The translations under genes and the position numbers were made by a program. Shown piece after piece: positions 1-6,049 of a DNA stretch of 18,792 bases (the stretch's first letter is position 1; the number at the start of each line of letters is the position of its first letter). The notes beneath the pieces are model-generated. The model did no database searches. It saw only the letters and a program-made list of their open reading frames with translations, and was not told where the DNA came from. Where the stretch lies: NCBI GenBank assembly GCA_934504065.1, contig CAKSVQ010000030.1, positions 1-18,792 of the forward strand, read 5' to 3'. This DNA comes from an uncultured Dysosmobacter sp. (GTDB lineage Bacteria; Bacillota; Clostridia; Oscillospirales; Oscillospiraceae).

Positions 1-621
1 AAGGCCAGCGGCTTTGACGGCGTGCTCATCAACATCACCAACCCCTGCGACATCGTCACCCGGGAGCTGGCGCTGGGTCTGGGCCTGCCCACGGGCCGCG
101 TCTTCGGCACGGGCACGGGTCTGGATACCTCCCGTCTGCTCTCCGCACTGAACCGCCAGACCGGGATCGACCACAAGTCCATCACCTGCTATATGCTGGG
201 CGAGCACGGCAATTTGCAGTTTGCGCCGTGGTCCTGCGTCAGCTTCCGCGGCGTGCCTCTGGGCGAGATGGCCAAGCGGGACGAAAAGTTCCGTTTCGAC
301 CGCGACGCGCTCCAGAAGGAGTCCATCGGCGGCGGCTGGGTCACGTTCTCCGGCAAGTTCTGCACCGAGTACGGCATCGCCACCACCGCCGCCCGGATGG
401 TGCACATCGTGCTGCACGATGAAAAGGCCATCATGCCCGCCAGCATGGAGCTTAACGGCGAGTACGGCGAAAGCGGCCTGTTCGCGGGCGTACCCTGCCT
501 CATCGGCAAAAACGGCGTGGAAGAAGTCGTCGAGCTGCCCCTCACCGCCGAGGAGCAGGCCAAGTTCCACGACTGCTGCGAGGGCATCCGCAAGAACATG
601 GAGCATCTGGCGGAGATCTGA
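1..621 (+). CDS. ldh: L-lactate dehydrogenase, C-terminal part (5' end outside window)
   Basis: This is the 3' part of an NAD-dependent L-lactate/malate dehydrogenase family gene, which reduces pyruvate to lactate in fermentation. The frame is open from base 1 (K-A-S-G-F-D-G-V), so the GTG at 22 is internal. The 206 visible codons hold the NITNPCD stretch of the nucleotide/substrate pocket, the GTGTGLDTSR segment with its substrate-binding Arg, and GEHGN with the catalytic His. A typical family member is about 310 residues, so roughly 100 N-terminal residues including the Rossmann nucleotide loop are missing. LDH is favoured over malate dehydrogenase by the GTGT-LDTSR sequence, but the specificity loop is not in view. 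The gene is followed by a strong terminator. Confidence 0.85.
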   Translation, partial: KASGFDGVLINITNPCDIVTRELALGLGLPTGRVFGTGTGLDTSRLLSALNRQTGIDHKSITCYMLGEHGNLQFAPWSCVSFRGVPLGEMAKRDEKFRFDRDALQKESIGGGWVTFSGKFCTEYGIATTAARMVHIVLHDEKAIMPASMELNGEYGESGLFAGVPCLIGKNGVEEVVELPLTAEEQAKFHDCCEGIRKNMEHLAEI

Positions 622-640
622 GCAAGCCACAAAAAAGTCA

Positions 641-677
641 AAGCGCTGCATCCGGATATCGGGTGCAGCGCTTTTTT
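641..677 (+). terminator. Rho-independent terminator of the lactate dehydrogenase gene
   Basis: The 13-bp stem AAGCGCTGCATCC (641-653) pairs with GGGTGCAGCGCTT (661-673, one G-T pair) across a 7-nt loop. A run of six T (672-677) follows. It lies 19 bp after the stop codon. Confidence 0.9.
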
Positions 678-759
678 ATGCCTGTTCCTATGCAAAACGC
701 CCCGTGGCGATTTTGTGGCGCGTATGGTAATCTGTCCGCTGCAAGAGAAAGGCGGCGAT

Positions 760-1368
760 ATGATTATGACAAAACCATATGGATACGTGCGGGTCAGCAC
801 AAGGGACCAAAACGAAGCGCGGCAGGTGGCGGCCCTCCTCGGCGTTGGAATCGAGGAAGAGCGCATTTTCACAGACAAGCTCTCCGGCAAGGATTTTCAG
901 CGTCCGAAATATCAGGAACTGCTGCAAACGCTGAAAAAAGACGATCTGCTCTATATCAAGAGCATCGACCGTCTTGGGCGCAATTACGCGGAAATTCTGG
1001 AGCAATGGCGCATTCTCACCAAAGAGCGAGGCATTGACATTGCGGTGCTGGATATACCCCTGCTGGATACCCGGCGGGGCAAGGACCTTATGGGCACCTT
1101 CCTCAGCGACCTTGTGCTGCAGCTCCTCTCCTTTGTGGCGGAAAACGAGCGGGACAACATCCGCCAGCGGCAGACGGAGGGCATTGCCGCCGCCAGAATG
1201 CGGGGCGTTCGCTTTGGCCGTCCGCCCCAGGCGCTGCCGCCAAATTTTTCTGAAGTTTATACCCGCTGGCGGGCCGGAGAGATCACCGGGACCTCCGCCG
1301 CCGCGCTTTGCGGCATGCCCCTGTCCACCTTCCGCTACCGGGCGCGGATGTATGAAAAGGATACGTAA
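760..1368 (+). CDS. small serine recombinase (resolvase/DNA invertase family)
   Basis: A 202-aa site-specific serine recombinase of the Hin/Pin/resolvase size class, probably a DNA invertase. The N-terminal catalytic domain has YGYVRVST with the nucleophile Ser13 and Arg11. It also has SIDRLGRNY with the paired active-site arginines, and the long E-helix region ENERDNIRQRQ with further conserved Arg. A C-terminal helix-turn-helix (about residues 160-198, ending STFRYRARMY) would bind the half-sites. The ATG at 760 is chosen over the upstream ATG at 715 because AGAAAGG lies 8 bp before it and the protein then begins directly before the catalytic motif. The stop is 16 bp from the left inverted repeat of the switch downstream, so that element is the most likely substrate. 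The family is also used for resolution and transposition; the inverted sites argue for inversion. All catalytic residues appear intact. Confidence 0.9.
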   Translation: MIMTKPYGYVRVSTRDQNEARQVAALLGVGIEEERIFTDKLSGKDFQRPKYQELLQTLKKDDLLYIKSIDRLGRNYAEILEQWRILTKERGIDIAVLDIPLLDTRRGKDLMGTFLSDLVLQLLSFVAENERDNIRQRQTEGIAAARMRGVRFGRPPQALPPNFSEVYTRWRAGEITGTSAAALCGMPLSTFRYRARMYEKDT

Positions 1369-1423
1369 AACGGGCAGGATTTTTTGCAAAAAGGTGTACT
1401 TTTTTGCAAAATTTTCCTGCCCG
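1364..1423 (-). terminator. orientation-dependent hairpin spanning the left site
   Basis: CGGGCAGGA (1371-1379) outside the switch pairs with TCCTGCCCG (1415-1423) inside it, with the dyad of the left site forming the inner stem. On the minus strand the closed hairpin is followed by TTTTACG, so it could terminate the leftward transcript. After inversion the inner arm moves to the right-hand site and the GC-rich outer stem is lost here. The terminator role is inferred; the T-run is only four bases. Confidence 0.45.
1385..1408 (+). repeat. left crossover site (IRL) of the invertible promoter element
   Basis: A 24-bp dyad made of half-site TGCAAAAAGGT, central dinucleotide GT (1396-1397), and half-site ACTTTTTTGCA. 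The half-sites are inverted copies of each other except for one base. The reverse complement of the site at 1501-1524 matches it at 21 of 24 positions, including all of the last 15 bases. A dyad with a 2-bp non-palindromic centre is the classic crossover-site architecture of serine recombinases, where the centre sets the orientation. Confidence 0.8.
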
Positions 1424-1436
1424 TATGAACAGTACA

Positions 1437-1465
1437 ATCATATCATGTAAAAACGGGTATTTCAA
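1437..1465 (-). promoter_or_regulatory. leftward sigma-A promoter inside the invertible segment
   Basis: On the minus strand TTGAAA (1460-1465) is separated by exactly 17 bp from TATGAT (1437-1442). In the sequenced orientation it fires toward the recombinase gene's 3' end, antisense to it. After inversion it would drive the SLH and C39-like genes. Confidence 0.75.
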
Positions 1466-1500
1466 CTGAAATTAGAAATTTTATCCATTCCCTGCCCGGT

Positions 1501-1524
1501 TGCAAAAAAGTACACTTTTTTGTC
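1501..1524 (-). repeat. right crossover site (IRR) of the invertible promoter element
   Basis: Read on the plus strand it is TGCAAAAAAGT, centre AC (1512-1513), then ACTTTTTTGTC. On the minus strand the centre reads GT, the same as the left site. The two sites are therefore in inverted orientation and their recombination would flip the 114 bp between the centres (1398-1511) rather than delete it. Confidence 0.8.
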
Positions 1525-1559
1525 AGTATGGACCATTGAATAGGAAAGGGATGGTTAAA

Positions 1560-2216
1560 ATGAAACGCAAGCTCAGTTTCCTGTTAACTCTTTGTCTTTG
1601 CGTCAGCGCGCTTTTCGGCACAGCCCGGGCAGACGTTCTGAACGCAAACGACGAAAACAACTCCGGCGGGACCTCCGGGACCACTGGAACCACTGCAAGC
1701 AGCACCGTCAGCAGCGGTTTCCCGGATGTTCCCGCATCAGCCTCCTATGCAGAGGCTGTGAAGGTGCTCAGCGAGGCTGGCATCATTCAGGGTGATACCA
1801 GCGGCAACTTCAATCCTGATCGCATCGTGACCCGTGCCCAGACCGCGGCCTTTTTGTGCCGGATGCTGGGAATCGAAGAAAGTGCCAAGGTAAAAAAGAG
1901 CACGAAGTTCACGGATGTTCCGCAAAGCTACTGGGCCTCCGGCTACATTGCAGCCATTGCGGAAAAAGGCGTGATCAACGGATATGCCGACGGCAGCTTT
2001 AAGCCGGATAACCCGGTGACATACGCGCAAATCATTAAAATGCTGGTTTGCGCATGGGGCATGGGACAGCAAGCAGAAATAGAAGGTGGATATCCGTCGG
2101 GATATATTCTGGTTGCAGGAAACACTGGTATTACGACCGAAGTAAATTATACCGCAGGTAACCCTGCACCACGTTATGCAGTTGCGCTACTCATTTATAA
2201 TTCCATGTTTCGTTAA
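1560..2216 (+). CDS. secreted SLH-domain surface protein
   Basis: A 218-aa exported protein with a signal peptide (MKRKLSFLLTLCLCVSALFGTARA, cleavage near residue 24, split here: MKRKLSFLLT, then a hydrophobic core). A Ser/Thr/Gly-rich linker spans about 25-53. One SLH repeat covers about 54-103 (FPDVP, GIIQGD, FNPD, TRAQ) and a second about 117-163 (FTDVP, GVINGY, FKPD, VTYAQ). A weaker third repeat covers about 178-216. SLH domains bind secondary cell-wall polymers in Firmicutes, so the protein should sit on the cell surface. The ATG at 1560 is preferred over 1551 because AGGAAAGGG (1542-1550) would directly abut the latter. The next gene begins 12 bp after the stop, so the two form an operon. 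No obvious promoter drives it in the present orientation of the upstream switch. Confidence 0.85.
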   Translation: MKRKLSFLLTLCLCVSALFGTARADVLNANDENNSGGTSGTTGTTASSTVSSGFPDVPASASYAEAVKVLSEAGIIQGDTSGNFNPDRIVTRAQTAAFLCRMLGIEESAKVKKSTKFTDVPQSYWASGYIAAIAEKGVINGYADGSFKPDNPVTYAQIIKMLVCAWGMGQQAEIEGGYPSGYILVAGNTGITTEVNYTAGNPAPRYAVALLIYNSMFR

Positions 2217-2228
2217 GGAGGTAATCGT

Positions 2229-4367
2229 ATGAAGAAAACGAAAAGGTTAGTAACATTCCTGCTTGTACTTTGTTTCATGTTTAACTTTAGCATGCTTGCA
2301 AGTGCAGCAAAACTTCCACCAAATACAGACGAGAATGCCAATGCGTACTCCAACGACTGGGTGTACTGGTGCCAAGGTGCATCCCGCTACTGGGGAATGC
2401 GCGGATATGGATGCCGCATGGTCGCACAGTCAAAACTACTGGTTGAAGCAGGAATTGTTCAAACTAGTAATTTTAATCCTGATGTGTATTTTGAATGGTG
2501 CAAAAGCAATGGGTACATCAATGGATCGACAATGTGCGAACTACGGTGCGGGCAAGGACCTGGGGCATATGCAAAAACTCTGCAAAAGAGTCTTACATAC
2601 ACCAAGCAGGTCTCGTTGTATGGAAGCAAATCAGAGCGAGCAGCTCAAATTATGTCGTATATCAACGACGGCTATTATGTCATTTTGGGATGCACCGCAC
2701 ATCATGCATATGTTGGCCGCAACGCATCATTGAATGCAGGGACGCCGATTATTTATGATTCTTGGTCCGGATATTCGTATAATACGGCCACGGTACAGAA
2801 TTATACAAGTTATACACTGGTAAACTTTAGCTATGCGTGGCTCTTTAACACTGGCGAAGCAAAAGAAACCACGTTACCACCTGATACGGTGAGAGTTATT
2901 CCTGTTACTGGCAATGCTGACACCGTCACCGAAACCAGCGCGATTCTGCGCGGCTCCTTCACCACAACAATAGTAAGAGCAACGGAGTGCGGAATGTATC
3001 TCGGCACAGACAAGGACAACCTGACCAAGCTCGGCTCGGATTCTGTAAACACCTATGGCACCAGCATGTTTTACAGCACTTCCAAATACGGAAAGACACT
3101 GACCCCGGGAACTACTTACTACTATCAAGCATACGCAACTGTCAATGGTGAAGAAAAAAGGGGAAGTGTTGAATCCTTTACTACAAAGGGGACTACTCCT
3201 CCTATTGCCCCCACTCTCAGCGTTTCTCTGAGCAGTAACGCTCTGACTCTGGAATATGGCACTTGCAATATGCTAACTGCCTCGACCACCCCTGCAGCGC
3301 TTCCTGTGACGTGGAAAAGCACGGATGAATCCGTTGTAACAGTAGCGAACGGCGTGGTCACCGCCGTTGATTCCGGCACAGCGTATGTAATCGCAGAGGT
3401 ATTCGGCAACAACGATCAGACCGCTTCTGCAAAATGCCGTGTAACAGTCAAAGAAGCACCTAAATCAGAGACAGCTACATCTGATAATGGCACGATCATA
3501 GACCCAGTCCCAGTCAAGGTCACGGTCACGACAAAGGGTGCAGATAATATTACTGAGACCAGCGCCACTGTCCGGGGCAATGTCTCTGTAGACGGCGGAA
3601 AAGCGACTGAATGCGGAATGTACTTTGGAACTTCTGCGGGCGACCTCACCTTCCTGGGGTCCGACTCCATCAACAGCTCGAACATGCCGTTCTATTACAG
3701 TACGAGTAAATACGGACGGACGCTGTCGCCGGATACGACCTATTATTACCGGGCCTATGCCGTGGTAAACGGAGAGACCCACTGGGGCGAGACCGCGTCC
3801 TTTACAACGACAAAAATCACACCGACAGCATCGGTTACTGTCACAACAAGGGGTGCAGATAATGTTACGCAGACCAGCGCCACTGTCCGGGGCAATGTCT
3901 CTGTAAGCGGCGGAAAAGCGACTGAATGCGGAATGTACTTTGGAACTTCTGCGAGTAACCTCACCTTCCTGGGTTCCGACTCTATCAACAGCTCGAATAT
4001 GCCGTTCTATTACGGCACGAGTAAATACGGGCGGACGCTGGCGCCGGGCACGACCTACTACTACCGGGCCTATGCCGTGGTGAACGGAGAGACCTATTGG
4101 GGTGAGACCGCGTCCTTTACAACGGCAGCATCCGCTCCCGCTTCAACGGGCAATACGCGCACCGCCGTGGTTGTCAACACCAACGGGCAGTACCTTGCGA
4201 TCAACGACCGCCCCGCGGCGTCTCCGCGCAATTCCACTCAGATCGGGCGTATCCCGCCTGCCGGGACAGTGACCGTTTATCCCGATAAGACAAGCGGAAA
4301 CTGGTACTACGTCCAATATAACGGCGTGAGCGGTTACGCTTACAGCAAGTATTTGTCCTTGCGGTAA
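2229..4367 (+). CDS. secreted multidomain protein: C39-like peptidase, FN3-like repeats, Big_2, SH3b
   Basis: A 712-aa exported protein with a signal peptide (about 1-27). The N-terminal domain (about 40-208) resembles a C39-like papain-fold peptidase: GYGCRMVAQS with candidate nucleophile Cys62, HHAYVGR with His158/159, and IIYDSWSG with Asp177. Three fibronectin-III-like modules follow (about 222-319, 430-527, 535-632), each with ATECGMY and TTYYYRAYA-type strands. A bacterial Ig-like Big_2 domain lies at about 328-407, between modules 1 and 2. The C-terminus (about 644-711) is an SH3b domain (YLAINDRPA, VQYNGVSGYAYSKYL) likely to bind cell wall. AAGGAGG (2215-2221) overlaps the preceding stop region and decides the start. 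Probable role is a surface-attached protease or adhesin-like protein; the substrate is unknown. Its likely expression control is the invertible promoter upstream. Confidence 0.8.
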   Translation: MKKTKRLVTFLLVLCFMFNFSMLASAAKLPPNTDENANAYSNDWVYWCQGASRYWGMRGYGCRMVAQSKLLVEAGIVQTSNFNPDVYFEWCKSNGYINGSTMCELRCGQGPGAYAKTLQKSLTYTKQVSLYGSKSERAAQIMSYINDGYYVILGCTAHHAYVGRNASLNAGTPIIYDSWSGYSYNTATVQNYTSYTLVNFSYAWLFNTGEAKETTLPPDTVRVIPVTGNADTVTETSAILRGSFTTTIVRATECGMYLGTDKDNLTKLGSDSVNTYGTSMFYSTSKYGKTLTPGTTYYYQAYATVNGEEKRGSVESFTTKGTTPPIAPTLSVSLSSNALTLEYGTCNMLTASTTPAALPVTWKSTDESVVTVANGVVTAVDSGTAYVIAEVFGNNDQTASAKCRVTVKEAPKSETATSDNGTIIDPVPVKVTVTTKGADNITETSATVRGNVSVDGGKATECGMYFGTSAGDLTFLGSDSINSSNMPFYYSTSKYGRTLSPDTTYYYRAYAVVNGETHWGETASFTTTKITPTASVTVTTRGADNVTQTSATVRGNVSVSGGKATECGMYFGTSASNLTFLGSDSINSSNMPFYYGTSKYGRTLAPGTTYYYRAYAVVNGETYWGETASFTTAASAPASTGNTRTAVVVNTNGQYLAINDRPAASPRNSTQIGRIPPAGTVTVYPDKTSGNWYYVQYNGVSGYAYSKYLSLR
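3525..4126 (+). repeat. two near-identical 315-bp tandem coding repeats
   Basis: FN3-like modules 2 and 3 repeat with a 315-bp (105-codon) period; for example ACTGAATGCG occurs at 3606 and again at 3921. The nucleotide sequence is nearly identical over most of the module. Module 1 (about 2890-3190) is clearly diverged, so the second duplication looks recent. Confidence 0.85.
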
Positions 4368-4391
4368 TCCAACTCGGCCAACATAAACAGT

Positions 4392-4415
4392 GGGGGCGGG
4401 CTTTTACCCGCCCCC
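4392..4415. other. GC-rich hairpin after the surface operon
   Basis: GGGGGCGGG pairs perfectly with CCCGCCCCC across a 6-nt loop, 24 bp after the stop at 4367. No T-run follows, so it is not a canonical terminator. It could stabilise the mRNA 3' end or weaken read-through. Confidence 0.5.
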
Positions 4416-4439
4416 ACCTGTGATACAGGAGAGAGAACA

Positions 4440-4520
4440 ATGAAAAAGAAATTACAGGTTATGATTCTATTGGGAATCATGCCGCTCCGCCTACTTGCCA
4501 CAGAGGCGAACAGGATGTGA
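4440..4520 (+). CDS. possible 26-aa hydrophobic peptide or gene remnant
   Basis: An ATG 7 bp after CAGGAGAGAG opens a 26-codon frame beginning MKKKLQVMILLGIMPL. This resembles the start of a signal peptide or a short membrane peptide, and ends at a TGA. It could be a real small protein, or the 5' remnant of a truncated secreted-protein gene in the surface locus. I do not recognise a family. Confidence 0.3.
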   Translation: MKKKLQVMILLGIMPLRLLATEANRM

Positions 4521-4581
4521 CACTCCCTGTCCACTCTTCATTGCAAGCGGGTATACGCCACCACCATTCATAAAAGCAAGT

Positions 4582-4626
4582 AAAGCAGCCACCCGCGAGG
4601 CTTTTCTCGCGGGTGGCTGCTTTTTA
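4582..4626 (+). terminator. strong terminator, probably bidirectional
   Basis: An 18-bp perfect stem (4582-4599 with 4606-4623) has a 6-nt loop and is followed by a T-run on the plus strand. It lies between the end of the surface operon and the convergent nfo gene. The minus strand has only TTTAC after the stem, so termination of nfo there would be weaker. Confidence 0.85.
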
Positions 4627-4666
4627 TTCCAAACGATGAATCTGCTTTCCGTATCTCTCTCATGCG

Positions 4667-5500
4667 TCAATCCTGCGCGGCGGTCCGCAGCAGGGCGATC
4701 TCGCGGGCGTAACCGGGGAGGTCGTTGGGTGTTTCCAGACAGAAGGGCAGGGCCCGCAGGGCCGGGTGGCGCACCACCCGCGTCAGGGCCTCCAGCCCGA
4801 TGCAGCCCTCGCCGATGCGGGCGTGGCGGTCTTTCCGGGCTCCCAGCGGGTTCAAACTGTCGTTGAGGTGCACGGCCTTTAAGCGGTCAAGGCCGATGAC
4901 CCGATCAAACTCCGTCAGCACGCCGTCCAAATCCCCAGCGATGTCGTATCCGCCGTCCCAGACATGACAGGTGTCCAGACATACGCCCACGTTCTGCTCC
5001 GGCGGGAGACGATCCAAGATCGCCCGCAGCTCTTCAAACCGTCCGCCCACCTCGCTGCCCTTTCCGGCCATGGTCTCCAGCAGCACGGTGGTGGACTGCC
5101 CCGGCCGCAGCACGGCACTGAGGCCCTCCGCAATGAGGGCAATGCCCGTTTCCACACCCTGCCCCACGTGGCTGCCGGGATGGAAATTATAATACTGGCC
5201 GGGCAGGTGCTCCATGCGGCGCAGATCGTCGGCCATAGTCTCCCGCGCGAACTGGCGGTTCTTTTCCTCCGCGCCGCAGAGATTCAGGGTGTAAGGCGCG
5301 TGGGCGATAATGGGAGCGAAGCGGCGCTCCCGCAGCAGCGCGGCAAGGGCCGCCGCGTCTGCTGTGTCCAGCTCCTTAGCCCGGCTTCCCCGGGGATTGC
5401 GGGTGAAAAACTGAAATGTGTCGGCCCCCAGCTCCATCGCCTGCCGCCCCATGGCGGCAAAGCCTTTGGCTGAGGACAGGTGGCATCCGATGTGCAGCAT
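4667..5500 (-). CDS. nfo: deoxyribonuclease IV (AP endonuclease IV)
   Basis: A 277-aa TIM-barrel apurinic/apyrimidinic endonuclease that cuts 5' of abasic sites in base-excision repair. It starts MLHIGCHLSSAKG, the usual family start. Metal-ligand motifs are visible in order: AHAPY, NFHPGSHVG, LETMAGKGSEVG, CLDTCHVWDGGYD, HLNDSLNPLGARKDRHARIGEG and a terminal LETP. Length is normal for the family. AGGAGG lies 6 bp before the start. A small gene lies 66 bp upstream on the same strand. Confidence 0.95.
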   Translation of the reverse strand: MLHIGCHLSSAKGFAAMGRQAMELGADTFQFFTRNPRGSRAKELDTADAAALAALLRERRFAPIIAHAPYTLNLCGAEEKNRQFARETMADDLRRMEHLPGQYYNFHPGSHVGQGVETGIALIAEGLSAVLRPGQSTTVLLETMAGKGSEVGGRFEELRAILDRLPPEQNVGVCLDTCHVWDGGYDIAGDLDGVLTEFDRVIGLDRLKAVHLNDSLNPLGARKDRHARIGEGCIGLEALTRVVRHPALRALPFCLETPNDLPGYAREIALLRTAAQD

Positions 5501-5535
5501 GGCTTCCTCCTGTGCTCTATGTATTCATCAGCGCC

Positions 5536-5564
5536 AGCATAGCACATCCGCGGCCGTTTGTCAC
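5536..5564 (-). promoter_or_regulatory. possible nfo promoter
   Basis: On the minus strand GTGACA (5559-5564), 17 bp, then TATGCT (5536-5541), with TG one base before the -10 (extended -10). It begins just past the stop of the 60-aa gene, so nfo may be transcribed independently. Confidence 0.4.
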
Positions 5565-5566
5565 GG

Positions 5567-5749
5567 TCAAAGGCCGATCACGGCGTCGCCTTTTGTGGAA
5601 AGCTCCACAGGGGGATCGGTTTCTTCCAGATAAAATTCCTCGGCCTGCTGCTGGACTTTTACCAGCTTTTCCTGCAAGGTGCGCAGGGTCTCCTCCACAT
5701 CGGTGATCGCGTTGAACAGCAGTAAGTACTCTTTAGAGAGCGGCTTCAT
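5567..5749 (-). CDS. hypothetical 60-aa protein
   Basis: A small, acidic, probably helical protein. The middle (ITDVEETLRTLQEKLVKVQQ) has a heptad-like pattern consistent with a short coiled coil. The start ATG follows AAGGAAGG by 7 bp, which supports a real gene. I recognise no family. It lies upstream of nfo on the same strand, and could share transcripts with it. Confidence 0.6.
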   Translation of the reverse strand: MKPLSKEYLLLFNAITDVEETLRTLQEKLVKVQQQAEEFYLEETDPPVELSTKGDAVIGL

Positions 5750-6049
5750 CTTTCGTACCTTCCTTTCTTCCGACGGGTTGTTTGTTCGTCGGTAAACACA
5801 TCATACACATCTGAAATACGAGATTCTGTCTCTTTTTGTCGAAGTTACAGATAAACAAAAAAATGAAGGAAAAAGTGGAAAATGTATCCGATTTTCCCAG
5901 CGGAGGCAAAAATTTTTACGGTATATTGACGTCCGCGCCTAATTCCCCACTAACGAAAAAGGAAAATGGGAAATTTGCCGTAAACCCTTGCACAAGGCCA
6001 TGGCGAATGGTATGATACCATCAGTCAACGAAGAAAAGGAGGGCATCCC
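5750..6049. other. 300-bp AT-rich divergent intergenic region
   Basis: This region separates the minus-strand 60-aa gene from the plus-strand kinase operon. It holds a small hairpin CCGACG (5770-5775) with CGTCGG (5787-5792) in the leader of the 60-aa gene, a possible weak leftward promoter, and the strong rightward promoter listed separately. Nothing else was recognised. Confidence 0.5.
5988..6016 (+). promoter_or_regulatory. promoter of the kinase-DUF3842-ECF operon
   Basis: TTGCAC (5988-5993), 17-bp spacer, TATGAT (6011-6016). The start codon is 33 bp downstream, with AAGGAGGG at 6036-6043 in between. Confidence 0.8.

Larger units (their letters stand above)
1385..1524. other. candidate invertible promoter (inverton), captured in OFF orientation
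   Basis: Two inverted 24-bp recombinase-type sites enclose one strong promoter that points left, toward the 3' end of the recombinase gene. I found no good rightward sigma-A promoter between 1398 and 1550. Flipping 1398-1511 maps the -35 to 1444-1449 and the -10 to 1467-1472 on the plus strand. Transcription would then start near 1479, about 80 nt before the SLH gene start at 1560. Observed: repeats, promoter and recombinase. Inferred: that inversion occurs and controls the two surface genes. Confidence 0.75.

Noticed and set aside
715..759. Upstream ATG at 715 as start of the recombinase
   Set aside because: It adds 15 residues before the conserved catalytic start and has no clear RBS, unlike the ATG at 760.
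1410..1438. Rightward promoter inside the invertible segment using TACAAT at 1433-1438
   Set aside because: No acceptable -35 at 16-18 bp upstream; far weaker than the leftward promoter.
1371..1524. Reading the inverted repeats as simple terminators or a CRISPR/IS remnant
   Set aside because: The two sites share a non-palindromic centre in opposite polarity, flank a promoter and adjoin a serine recombinase; there is no transposase, target duplication or spaced repeat array.
5863..6015. Possible 50-codon plus-strand ORF in the divergent intergenic region
   Set aside because: No ribosome binding site before the ATG, and it runs across the promoter of the kinase operon.
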